DNA from: Comamonas sp.
Lineage (GTDB): Bacteria > Pseudomonadota > Gammaproteobacteria > Burkholderiales > Burkholderiaceae_C
Reading direction: 5' to 3'
DNA: 64,000 bases
NCBI GenBank assembly: GCA_031277805.1
Contig: JAITLR010000001.1
Span: 62,001-126,000, forward strand
Each line of letters starts with the position of its first letter. Positions within the stretch are counted from its first letter, which is position 1. Both the position numbers and the translations under genes were made by a program. This document shows positions 15,801-22,953 of this stretch, piece after piece. The notes under the pieces are model-generated. The model was not told the DNA's origin. It saw only the letters and a list, made by a program, of their open reading frames with translations, and ran no database searches.

Positions 15801-17446
15801 TGCAGCAAGCGCTTTTGCTTGCCGCTTTTCCACATTTATCGCCGCAAGAGCAGTTTGTTGCTGTAGATGAGGTTCTTGATCCAAATCGCATCTGGCTGGA
15901 ATTGCTACGCCTCGCGAAGGATGGGTCACCTTCACAACTGATTGACGCCGTACGCTCGCGCAGCCCATCCGACATCCGCGTGGCAGTACCTCTCATGCTC
16001 GCCGGGAAAATGGGGGCTACACATGTTCCTAGTATTGCGGATGTTTTTCCCGAATTTCTGAGCAGTCCTCATCCACTAGTGCGGTCCGCAGCCCTTCAAT
16101 TCGCGAAAGTCACCAGTGATCCCGAAACCCTGCGAGCCGTCGTTAGGTCGGGATGGACGGCAAAGGATGTTTCGCGATCTTCTCGCGAGTACATCATAGG
16201 GTCTGATGCACTTATCGAAGCCGCCAGGAGCGGCGTGGTTACCGCACATGAAATTTTTTCGCGCATCGCCCCCGAGACACTTGGCTACGCCTGTACACGA
16301 CTTGATGACGCATCCGTTGAGCAGTTGGCCACCATGCTGGATGCATCCGTGCGAGCCACCTCAAAGTGCGAAGTCACCATTCCACCTGTGAAGATCGTTC
16401 TATCGATTACGCGGACCTCCACTGCAACCGAGACCCAGTACAGCCTCAAAGAGGTCAACTCAGAACCAGCGTCCTTGGAGGAGCAATTGAAGCGCCTTTC
16501 CGAAAGTGAATCGGAATTTGCTTCGAAACAGAAAAGGCTGCACGAGACCTATGATGCCTTTAAGAAGCAACTCACTCCACAGATGTCTGCTGTTGTTCTG
16601 AAAGCCTTTCGCCTCAAGGAAATTCAATCTATCTTGCGGGTTGCCCCCGGCCTAGTACAAACGTGGATAGACCTCCTGCGAGGAGCTACTGAGTCTGGTC
16701 AGTGGGCGCTACGTAATTTCGGTATTCACTTGGCATGCGCTCTGACGCACTGCGATAAGTCATCCGAAGGGGCCGAACTACTGAATCTACTTCTGAGACA
16801 ATCGTCCTTTGTACGAGAACAATACACGCTGGCTGGCTTTCCATTGGAATCTGTGGCACTTTGGCAGGCAGGTGATAGCGTGGAGGTCACTCAACTTCAG
16901 TTTGCACGGCTCGATGCCTGCGGTAATGATCAGCAGATCGCTCTCGAAGCCGCAGCTGCTATTTACGTCGGCAAGGTCGATATCCTGAGAGCGTATGTGC
17001 ACAAAAGGATAAGTTCGCCGCTTCCTATCGACCTCGCACGTGCAATCACGGTAGTAGGCTTCTCTAATGATGCATCTCTTGCAAGTGACTTGACGGCAAA
17101 CTTCAACGGCAATGAAGGGCTTCTCGCTACGGCTGCACGATCAAGCCAGTATGCAATGGACCGATATCGATGGAGCAAACACTGGTTCAACAAGATGCTG
17201 GCCGCCAGCACCGTGGAAGCTTTCTGGACGGCATCTGTCCTTTTTCTCAAAGTCGTGGATGCCCGATTCGACGCAGAGCACCGAAACATGCCAGTAGGGA
17301 GCGAGGTTTTCAACACGTGGTGGTGGTCCGTGGAACGACGCCTTAAGCGACGCTTCGGAAAGTGGGCCGACAAAAGACAGAAGACTCTTTTCGGCTCAAA
17401 AGTACCTGACTCGATTTTCTTGCCACAGGTGCCATACCATCATTGA
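12890..17446 (+). CDS. Mrr-like nuclease fused to a STAND-type P-loop NTPase; candidate Avs-like antiphage protein
   Basis: The product has 1518 residues. The N-terminal domain (about 1-150) has GFEGLLAKVF (Glu24), FGVDGK (Asp51) and FEAKRY (Glu64-x-Lys66), the PD-(D/E)xK nuclease core in Mrr-like order. After a linker comes a P-loop: GDEGNGKS at 258-265 (Walker A), LLVLVDGLN at 341-349 (Walker B) and VVTSRS at 375-380. About 950 residues of mostly helical, repeat-like sequence follow, with no domain I can name. Nuclease, STAND ATPase and a long C-terminal sensor is the layout of Avs proteins, which recognise phage proteins and then cut DNA. It stands alone, 1 kb from a transposon end. Antiphage function is inference. 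Confidence 0.75.
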   Translation: MSVELTALRDALLNLPSSGPTGFEGLLAKVFAKILGVPFRLAKSGSQFGVDGKTSDAAFPVAFEAKRYRDDVPSTEVLNKIGALAIHEDPVELWVLGTTGIVASQVADDLETLAGIHGFATLILDWQPDAPRLAAVLAEACAEVCEFLSKNVRAAGLVAKAIDELQILSESKELSNIADLALCQMRTASVATPMARDANRRWLVETLSNRIRAKSRLGQVLTPLDKRGSLILTRGDLLDTLQAVLQGSPQARLVAVLGDEGNGKSWLAIQACIELPTAPLVVVFSPEEFVTIPEGVNWDVIIAQKLLIQTEESITEESKARWRRRFERWRNAEAAASSPRLLVLVDGLNQRPAVTWGRHIDSLVSHTYELGGYTVVTSRSEYFQRHVEPRLLSPVKQVVVRPWSVSERDQILTGKGVEGAKLQPAVASSLLNPRLLGIALTLLDADTLENLEALNVTWLLFEHLRMLDRERSDGHSATDFAGMLQDHAEDILTRVRSEVIEDLTVFNNLEPAAEGRFFQWMEGEPHRYTLREQGLTYALGLAIIEELRAAVRNNKDVQEALQIVLAPIAALDQTADATFAALTIACLDHRISGPIGVALLVGFAQLQNPDGELAASLTELARHRVSAFCKACEVLWMEPTPAPNADWLEASLQAIKHRPEVWRDIQPFIEKWLRYWWPDIRVDYMVSHAQGSPGDARRDAEAERDQRINSLDEVERAYLSQLIRQEASPYRLMQLALQICAGMPLESLVGSLACASFSMALTPSSFSPHDEFSSLIRFNRRDWPVVRDQLIVHAARLASPGTSASGQWAAVTLLRATGSFVDSTAAISLVAELTKDRESFTSWRLVESYCTTDPCDPESDHPDNIDDTALKYAQLDISKLRVFMGLTDQDHFVDSALPGLARFSPNVAVGKHREFLTALPDRRGLPLRQATWAALDDAALCDDKLAIRLLALSTSLTHDHADIDDASVAHVQQALLLAAFPHLSPQEQFVAVDEVLDPNRIWLELLRLAKDGSPSQLIDAVRSRSPSDIRVAVPLMLAGKMGATHVPSIADVFPEFLSSPHPLVRSAALQFAKVTSDPETLRAVVRSGWTAKDVSRSSREYIIGSDALIEAARSGVVTAHEIFSRIAPETLGYACTRLDDASVEQLATMLDASVRATSKCEVTIPPVKIVLSITRTSTATETQYSLKEVNSEPASLEEQLKRLSESESEFASKQKRLHETYDAFKKQLTPQMSAVVLKAFRLKEIQSILRVAPGLVQTWIDLLRGATESGQWALRNFGIHLACALTHCDKSSEGAELLNLLLRQSSFVREQYTLAGFPLESVALWQAGDSVEVTQLQFARLDACGNDQQIALEAAAAIYVGKVDILRAYVHKRISSPLPIDLARAITVVGFSNDASLASDLTANFNGNEGLLATAARSSQYAMDRYRWSKHWFNKMLAASTVEAFWTASVLFLKVVDARFDAEHRNMPVGSEVFNTWWWSVERRLKRRFGKWADKRQKTLFGSKVPDSIFLPQVPYHH

Positions 17447-17681
17447 GAACACACGGGCGTACCCATCACATGGTCAGCGCTCGAGGCCGGCAACGGACAT
17501 CCCTTGACTTTTCTTGCCCTTACTTCTCTGAAATCCAGAGGGTTTCAAATTGCTAAAGGCTCTGCCCAGCTTCATCCTGCCCTATCAAGGATTACTCAAA
17601 AATTTTATAGATACTCCACAGGTCCTTTTGCAATAGCCCAGCATCAACAAAAATCAGTGCAACTGAGCTATCAAAAAAAAA

Positions 17682-17701
17682 GGATGCATATTAATGCATC
17701 C
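17682..17701 (-). terminator. Intrinsic terminator for a minus-strand transcript
   Basis: GGATGCAT-ATTA-ATGCATCC is a perfect 8-bp stem, followed on the minus strand by ten T in a row. It ends transcription coming from the right, 62 bases after the stop codon of the 20-residue peptide gene. It could also stop transcripts reading from further right towards the large STAND gene. Confidence 0.8.
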
Positions 17702-17763
17702 CTTAAATCAGAGTCAGAAATCTTGCAATTTAACTGACTAAAGTTTTATTTTTAAAGTCAATG

Positions 17764-17826
17764 TTATGACTTTGCTGCAATTATTAGCAGCGTGATAGCA
17801 ATCACCAAAAAGGTAATTTCTCGCAT
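17764..17826 (-). CDS. Very short hydrophobic membrane peptide (20 residues)
   Basis: The frame reads MREITFLVIAITLLIIAAKS: charged ends around a single hydrophobic span of about 15 residues. The ribosome-binding site GGAG lies six bases before the ATG. A -10-like TATAAAT at 17868-17874 (minus strand) would place the transcript start about 35 bases upstream. A strong terminator follows at 17682-17701. Promoter, binding site, frame and terminator in this order argue that the gene is real although tiny. Single-span peptides of this kind are often type I toxins or small modulators of membrane proteins. I see no proven antisense RNA, so the role is open. Confidence 0.55.
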   Translation of the reverse strand: MREITFLVIAITLLIIAAKS

Positions 17827-17867
17827 AGCAATCTCCACGAATGGATTGCAGGGCTAACCAATAATTC

Positions 17868-17874
17868 ATTTATA
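17868..17874 (-). promoter_or_regulatory. -10 element of the 20-residue peptide gene
   Basis: On the minus strand TATAAAT lies 42-48 bases before the start codon, with TTGCTG as a possible -35 about 19 bases further upstream. The -10 match is good, the -35 weak. Confidence 0.45.
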
Positions 17875-18374
17875 GCACTACCACTCACACAAGCAGCAAA
17901 CACAATCACTGCGCCCTGACGGCAGGACAGGTCACATAATGAGTTAATAGTGTAATAAGTGCAGTTTTAGATTTTTAAAAATCAAAACAGACCGAGTATT
18001 AATTCAAGCCCTTCTAGGGCCATATGAAAAATCAAAACTCAATTTGGAATTGAATAATTTTCCGAAAGAAAATATCTTTCAGAATATATTTTTTAATGCA
18101 TTATTTCCCCTAAATGGAAAAATACATTTAATATTTTTTGTTTTGACTGAAATTTTCACCATTCCAGTCAAAAATTATAAAGATTTTAAATTTTAATGTT
18201 TAAAATCTGATGTACTAACCACTTCAGGTTAGCTAATTTAAAATTGGTGCCACAAGTTAACCTTGAGCACTTCCTAAGCTTTAAGCCTAGGGTTCGCAGG
18301 ATTCTAATATAAAAAAACTTAGCGAACAAAAAAACTTCGTCTGTCTTGCTCTTTCAACGCAAGCGCAGCACCTC

Positions 18375-18503
18375 AGCGCAGATTTCTTTTGTCCACACCA
18401 AAATTTCCAGCGCAAATTTCTTTTGTCAGAACTTATTCGAAAATTCCGAAAAATTCATATAAATCATTGACTTATTAGCGCAGGCTTCTTTTGTCTATCA
18501 CCA
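18375..18503. mobile_element. End of a Tn7/TniA-like transposon with three 19-bp repeats
   Basis: Three direct copies of AGCGCA..(T/C)TTCTTTTGTC occur at 18375-18393, 18409-18427 and 18477-18495, at offsets of 34 and 68 (twice 34) bases. Read inward from comEC the end is TGGTGATA then GACAAAAGAAG. That is, eight bases beginning with TG and then the first repeat, which resembles the Tn7 layout of an 8-bp tip followed by TnsB sites beginning GACAAAA. The repeats stop exactly where comEC homology starts. No transposase gene is near, as at the spaced-site end of Tn7. Confidence 0.65.
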
Positions 18504-19335
18504 GATCTATGGCCTGCTGATCGCCCACGGCCAGTGCCGCCACCACGCCCATGGCTGCTTGCTGCCTGCCCGACTCCAGCGCAGGAAACCAGGCCTGCAG
18601 CTGCTGGATCTGCCCGCGAATGCGCTCACGCAGCCACTGGCGCCAGCGCTGCAAGCGGTAAGCACTGCCCATCTCCAGCAACTGGGGCGCTGGCTTTTCG
18701 CGCACATAGCCCATGGCCTGCACGCCCTGCTCCCAGGCCAGCAACTCATAGTCAAAGCCATGCGGATTGCGCGCACCATGGGGTCGCTTGAGGCGCACCG
18801 TGAAGCGCCAGCGCTGCCCAGGACTCAAGGTCAGTCCCTGCGACCAGGCCGGCTGCAGTGGCTGGCTGGCATCCAACTCCTGCCCGTAAGGCCCGTACCA
18901 GGATAACTCGATGAGCGGAGGTACGCCCTGCACGCCGGTCGCAGCCTGATCGACTTCAAAACGCCAGCGCTGCCCGTTGGCCGTGTTTTGCAGCATGGAG
19001 GCAATCGTGCCCTCAACCTCCAGGTCCACCGCCTCCAGCGCTTTGGGCAAGGTCTGCGCCAGATAGACATGGACACGCCAGCCGGTCAGCCCCGCCGTGC
19101 AGCAGGCCGCACCCAGCATCAAGAGCAGCCAGCACACAAGTGGCCGGCCCCTGAACCTCGGGATACCCAGCAACAATCCCGGCCCCAGCGCCATCAGACA
19201 CTGGTAGGCCGACAAGGACCACAACCCGGACTGCGTCACCTGCCAGGCCACCCCCGACACGCAACCCCATAGTGGTGCCAGCCAGGAAAGCCGGGTAGGC
19301 ATGGACGCGGGCGCCGGGCTCAGGTGGTGGCTCAT
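18475..19335 (-). pseudogene. comEC: comEC, N-terminal fragment interrupted by a transposon end
   Basis: ComEC forms the inner-membrane channel for DNA uptake and is normally about 750-850 residues. Here 286 codons are open: several N-terminal helices, the DUF4131-like domain (VDLEVEGTIASMLQNTANGQRWRF, GQRWRFTVRLKRPHGARNPHGFDYE) and then AMGVVAALAVGDQQAID. At that point ComEC should continue with R.DW..FR.TG..HLMSISGLH. Instead nine foreign codons and a stop follow. The break falls at about 18504 and the C-terminal two thirds are not in the window. DNA uptake is presumably lost. Confidence 0.85.
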
Positions 19336-19505
19336 ATCGCCATGCTAGGGGGACGATACCGTGCCCCGCACTGCGGCTATCCCTGCCTGCGCATCAACGT
19401 ATTGGCGCAGGCTAGACCACGCCCATGCAGTGCATGGCTTGAATCCTGCAGACTCGGGGCTGTGTCAAACTCGACTATCTTTCCCCCGCACTCTTGGAGC
19501 CTGTC

Positions 19506-19964
19506 ATGAGCGTCTACGACAAACTCAAATCCCTGAACATCACGCTGCCCGAAGTCGCCCTTCCCGCTGCGGCCTACCTGCCCTATATGCAGACCGGCAA
19601 TCTGGTCTTCCTCAGCGGTCATGTGGCCAAGCAAGGCGGCAAGCCCTGGGTGGGCAAGCTGGGCGAAAACATGACGACCGAAGAAGGCAAGCAAGCCGCC
19701 CGCTCGGTGGCCATCGACCTGATGGGCACCTTGCAGCACGCCTGCGGCGGCGATCTGAACCGTATCAAGCGCATCGTCAAGGTAATGAGCCTGGTCAATT
19801 CTTCCACCAGCTACACCGAGCAGCACCTGGTCACCAACGGCTGCAGCGAGCTGCTGGGTGAAGTCTTTGGCGAAGCTGGTCAGCACGCCCGCAGCGCCTT
19901 CGGCGTGGCCCAGGTTCCCATGGGCTGCTGCGTGGAAATCGACCTGGTCGCCGAGCTGAACTGA
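19506..19964 (+). CDS. RidA family protein
   Basis: The product has 152 residues, a little longer than classical RidA (about 130), as in the YjgH/UK114-like subgroups. Conserved features are LPYMQTGNLVFLSGHVAKQGG, D.NRIKRIVKVMSLVNS and HARSAFGVAQVPMGCCVEIDLVAEL, with the Arg of ARSA matching the substrate-binding Arg of RidA. RidA proteins hydrolyse reactive enamine/imine intermediates from PLP enzymes. The ATG at 19506 follows GGAG. The gene is divergent from comEC and lies upstream of pdxY, a PLP-salvage gene, which fits a link to PLP chemistry. Confidence 0.9.
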   Translation: MSVYDKLKSLNITLPEVALPAAAYLPYMQTGNLVFLSGHVAKQGGKPWVGKLGENMTTEEGKQAARSVAIDLMGTLQHACGGDLNRIKRIVKVMSLVNSSTSYTEQHLVTNGCSELLGEVFGEAGQHARSAFGVAQVPMGCCVEIDLVAELN

Positions 19965-20125
19965 TCAATCTCAATGCGCCACCTGCATAAAGTGAGCATG
20001 CTACGCTGGTTATTCATGGAGTTCAGAATAAAAACACACTGAATCCATGATGTGAGTGGCGCCAGCAGCTCACTTTTTATTTATCTCTGCGGCCTCTGCC
20101 GCAGCGCCTTGAAAAGAGAATTCCC

Positions 20126-21049
20126 ATGCCCCACACCCAAATGCCCCAGGAGCACCGGGAGCACCGGGAGCCGCCATTGGTTCTGAGCATTCAATCTCAC
20201 GTCGCCTACGGCCATGTGGGCAATGACGCCGCCATGCTGCCGCTGCAACTGCTGGGCATAGAGCCCGTGGCCGTGCACACCGTGCAGTTCTCCAACCACA
20301 CGGGCTATGGTGAGTTCAAGGGCCAGGTCTTCACTCCCGCCCATGTTCAGGATGTGCTCGACGGCCTGCGCGCCCGCAATGTGCTGGAACGCTGTACTGC
20401 CGTGCTGTCAGGCTATCTGGGCGATGCAGGCGTGGGCGAAGCCATTCTGGCCGCCGTACAGGAAGTGCGCGCCTCCCACCCCAAGGCCCACTACCTCTGC
20501 GACCCCGTCATGGGCGACGTGGGACGCGGCGTCTTCGTGCGACCCGGCATCCCCGAATTTTTGCGCAAGCGTGCGCTGTCACAGGCCAACGTCATCACCC
20601 CCAATCATTACGAATTCGAGCTGCTGTGCGGCGGCCAGCCCCTGGACTCGGTGGAAGCCGCCATCCAGGCAGCCCGCACCATGCTGGACCAGATGCATGA
20701 GCGCAGCACCGCGCTGATCGTCATCACCAGCCTGCGCACCAGTGACCTGCCCAGCGATCAGCTGGCCACCCTGGCCGTGACTGCCGACAAAGCCTGGCTG
20801 GTACAAACGCCCTATATCGACCTGCATCCGCTACCCAACGGCATGGGCGATGTCTTTGCCGCCGTGCTGCTGGGCCATCTGATTCAGGACAAGCCCATCC
20901 CCGACGCCGTCTCACGCGCGGTCAGCAGCCTCTACGCCCTGGTCTCCCGCACTCAGCCCGGCCAGCGCGACCTGCCCCTGGTCGCCTGCCGTGAACAGAT
21001 CAATACGCCAGCGCAGATCTTTGCGGCCGTGCCCATGGCTGCGCCGTAA
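20126..21049 (+). CDS. pdxY: Pyridoxal kinase PdxY
   Basis: This protein of 307 residues belongs to the ribokinase-like fold. After a Pro/Glu/His-rich N-terminus come LVLSIQSHVAYGHVGNDAAMLPLQLLG, TVQFSNHTGYG and YLCDPVMGD. VITPNHYEFELL and PNGMGDVFAAVLLG follow, the latter holding the GTGD-like catalytic loop. It phosphorylates pyridoxal to pyridoxal 5'-phosphate with ATP in the cytosol. Length is slightly above E. coli PdxY (287) because of the N-terminal extension. No co-transcribed partner; ridA is 160 bases upstream. Confidence 0.95.
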   Translation: MPHTQMPQEHREHREPPLVLSIQSHVAYGHVGNDAAMLPLQLLGIEPVAVHTVQFSNHTGYGEFKGQVFTPAHVQDVLDGLRARNVLERCTAVLSGYLGDAGVGEAILAAVQEVRASHPKAHYLCDPVMGDVGRGVFVRPGIPEFLRKRALSQANVITPNHYEFELLCGGQPLDSVEAAIQAARTMLDQMHERSTALIVITSLRTSDLPSDQLATLAVTADKAWLVQTPYIDLHPLPNGMGDVFAAVLLGHLIQDKPIPDAVSRAVSSLYALVSRTQPGQRDLPLVACREQINTPAQIFAAVPMAAP

Positions 21050-21478
21050 ATCAGCCGGGATGGCCCAGGCCCAGCTCGCCGCGCTTTTCCGTCGGGTTCA
21101 GCATGAACTCGTCATGCTGTCGCAGTTTGAGAAAACATCGGCTGCTACCGGCCAGAAGCAGATACCGGTTTACTCCAGCACCATGTCTACAAGGAACTGA
21201 TTGCGTTCCCAGTCTCGCCAGGCTTACATTTCCCCATGAGCAGTGATGAAGATCGCTATATGGATCTTCTGCGAAGACAGGCTGCCATTGCGGCCTCATA
21301 TTTCTCGGAGGCTGCCTGATGGATAGCAGCAGCCTGCTTTCTTGATCCGGGCATTGCATCCATCCGCCGATGGCTCGGCATTGCCGCATGCACAGCCGTG
21401 CCGGGATGAGCCTATTCATGGCAATCCGGTCTAGCTGCCGGAACGAGGCCTTGAAGCCCAACTACATGAGGAAGCGAT
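21050..21478. other. Intergenic region, no convincing gene
   Basis: About 430 bases lie between pdxY and the VOC gene. A 27-codon frame at 21236-21319 (MSSDEDRYMDLLRRQAAIAA and on) reads like the start of a protein but ends early and has no ribosome-binding site. Longer frames on either strand have no protein-like composition. It contains ctgctaccggccagaagcag, a word also found in other intergenic repeats of the window. Confidence 0.4.
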
Positions 21479-21892
21479 ATGTCAGTTCCGACAATCACAC
21501 CCGGACTCATCTACCACGATGCGCCCAAAGCCATTGAATGGCTCTGCCGCGCGTTTGGATTCCAGAAGCGCACCGTCATTGCCGGAGATCACGGCACCAT
21601 CGTGCATGCCCATCTCACACTGGGTCACGGCGGCATCATGCTCAGTTCCGCAGAGGACTATCCATTTCCAGAAATGTGCAAATCCCCGCGCGAACTGGGA
21701 GGAATCGGCAGCGCCGAGATCATCGTCTACGTTTCCGATCCCGATGCACATTACCGGCATGCAGTGGCTGCGGGTGCCGAAGTCATCATCTCCATCGAAG
21801 ACAAGCCGTACGGCGGTCGCGGCTATTCCTGCAAAGACCCCGAAGGCTACGTCTGGGCCTTTGGCTCTTACAACGCGTGGGCGGCCAAATGA
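21479..21892 (+). CDS. VOC superfamily (glyoxalase/bleomycin-resistance-like) protein
   Basis: The product has 137 residues and two beta-alpha-beta-beta-beta modules. Visible blocks are PGLIYHDAPKAIEWLCRAFGF, VHAHLTLGHGGIMLS, IIVYVSDPDAHYRHAVAAGAEV and GGRGYSCKDPEGYVWAFGSY. These are typical of PhnB/YdcJ-type VOC proteins, many of which bind a divalent metal or a small ligand. AGGAAG precedes the ATG. The gene stands alone and a specific reaction cannot be assigned. Confidence 0.9.
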   Translation: MSVPTITPGLIYHDAPKAIEWLCRAFGFQKRTVIAGDHGTIVHAHLTLGHGGIMLSSAEDYPFPEMCKSPRELGGIGSAEIIVYVSDPDAHYRHAVAAGAEVIISIEDKPYGGRGYSCKDPEGYVWAFGSYNAWAAK

Positions 21893-22022
21893 AGGTCGGC
21901 GGCCGAGGTCTCCGCCACCCCACAGCCGCTACTGAGCAATCACGGCTCGGCCAGAAGCAGCTGAATCCCTTCTGGTATGGCTGCAACACAGAAGGTAAGG
22001 GTAGTGCGCAAATTGATCAGCA

Positions 22023-22751
22023 CTAGGCAGATAGTCCCGCCGTCAACAAGGACAGTCCGAACAGCGTCCAGTCATTGAGGATATGGGCGCCAGCAGAGAC
22101 CCAGAGATTCTTGGTCCACAGATAGGCCAAGCTCAGCACAAGACGCGCTGAGCCGATCACCACCAAGCACTGAACAAGATTCCACCCGTAAGTCGGAAGG
22201 TGCAGTGCGCCGAACAGCATGGCCGACAGCAGCCAAGCCAGGATGATCGCTGCCCTGCGGCTCAATCCCATGCGGCTGTGAAACAACGTCATGAGCGCCA
22301 GCAGCGGGAGCATGGTGACCAGCTCTTCCCCCAGGAGCTGGGGAATTGTCCTCAGAAAGAACAGCGATTGATCAGCGGCGCTCTGAGTGGTCATGGCGTC
22401 GAACACGGGGTTTGCCTCCATGCCATGGAGCTTCTTCACAAGCACACCGACGGCTAAGCTGACGGCAAGACTCAGCAACGCAATCAGCACCATCACTCCG
22501 ATCTCTCGCCACCGGATACGGTGAAAGAGTTCTTTCCAGTATCGCGGCGTAGCTAGTGCGAGCGCCGCCAGAGGCACCGTTGCAAATAATATCGCGGGAA
22601 TAAACTGCCCCCACCGATCCTCGAACAAGGGAATCGGAACGATGAGCGCGGTGAAGCCTAACGCAGTACCCGCGAGCACCAGGCACCATTGCCAAGTGGA
22701 AAGCTGTACCGGCGTCCCGTTGTAGAAAGGGAAGTCATTCGTTGTTCTCAT
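22023..22751 (-). CDS. CPBP-family intramembrane glutamic endopeptidase
   Basis: This 242-residue protein has about seven hydrophobic segments. The three CPBP/Abi motifs are present: GEELVTMLPLLAL (paired Glu), FGALHLPTY (His) and AGAHILNDW (His/Asn). These residues form the active site of Rce1-like membrane proteases. Bacterial members process peptides, confer bacteriocin immunity or act as scaffolds. The gene lies between the VOC gene and parC with no obvious operon partner. Confidence 0.85.
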   Translation of the reverse strand: MRTTNDFPFYNGTPVQLSTWQWCLVLAGTALGFTALIVPIPLFEDRWGQFIPAILFATVPLAALALATPRYWKELFHRIRWREIGVMVLIALLSLAVSLAVGVLVKKLHGMEANPVFDAMTTQSAADQSLFFLRTIPQLLGEELVTMLPLLALMTLFHSRMGLSRRAAIILAWLLSAMLFGALHLPTYGWNLVQCLVVIGSARLVLSLAYLWTKNLWVSAGAHILNDWTLFGLSLLTAGLSA

Positions 22752-22900
22752 TCCAGGGAACCCTCATTGAAGGAATCGGCAGTCGATGCGGTCTCGAATT
22801 GACTCAAATGGGCCGTGTTGGATGGTGACTTGCCGGCTCGATAACGGTGTCTGCTAGCGCTCAAGGACCGTAATGGACCGACTGCAGTCAACCTTCCCAC

Positions 22901-22935
22901 AAAAAAGCCGCTCCAGAAAATTGGCGCGGCTTTTT
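22901..22935 (-). terminator. Intrinsic terminator downstream of parC
   Basis: AAAAAGCCGC and GCGGCTTTTT pair around a loop of about 14 bases, with an A run on one side and a T run on the other. It lies about 20 bases after the parC stop on the minus strand. Confidence 0.8.
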
Positions 22936-22953
22936 GCATGCTTCTTGAATCGC

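Larger units (their letters stand above)
17447..18474. other. AT-rich non-coding region with one tiny gene and transposon-end repeats
   Basis: This kilobase is strikingly richer in A and T than everything around it. The only plausible coding sequence is the 20-codon gene at 17764-17826 on the minus strand. Other structure seen: a self-complementary gatttttaaaaatc near 17971, and TTTTGACTG with CAGTCAAAA flanking about 15 bases near 18142-18174. Two 19-bp repeats lie near the right side. Such AT-rich DNA next to a cargo gene is typical of mobile or recently acquired segments. Confidence 0.7.

Noticed and set aside
18301..18335. A fourth transposon-end repeat (agcgaacaaaaaaacttcgt and ctgtc)
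   Set aside because: It shares only the first bases and the final GTC with the 19-bp repeats and is longer; the match is too weak to count.
21051..21461. Minus-strand frame of 136 codons between pdxY and the VOC gene
   Set aside because: No ribosome-binding site or domain; composition irregular with many Cys, Arg and Gln.
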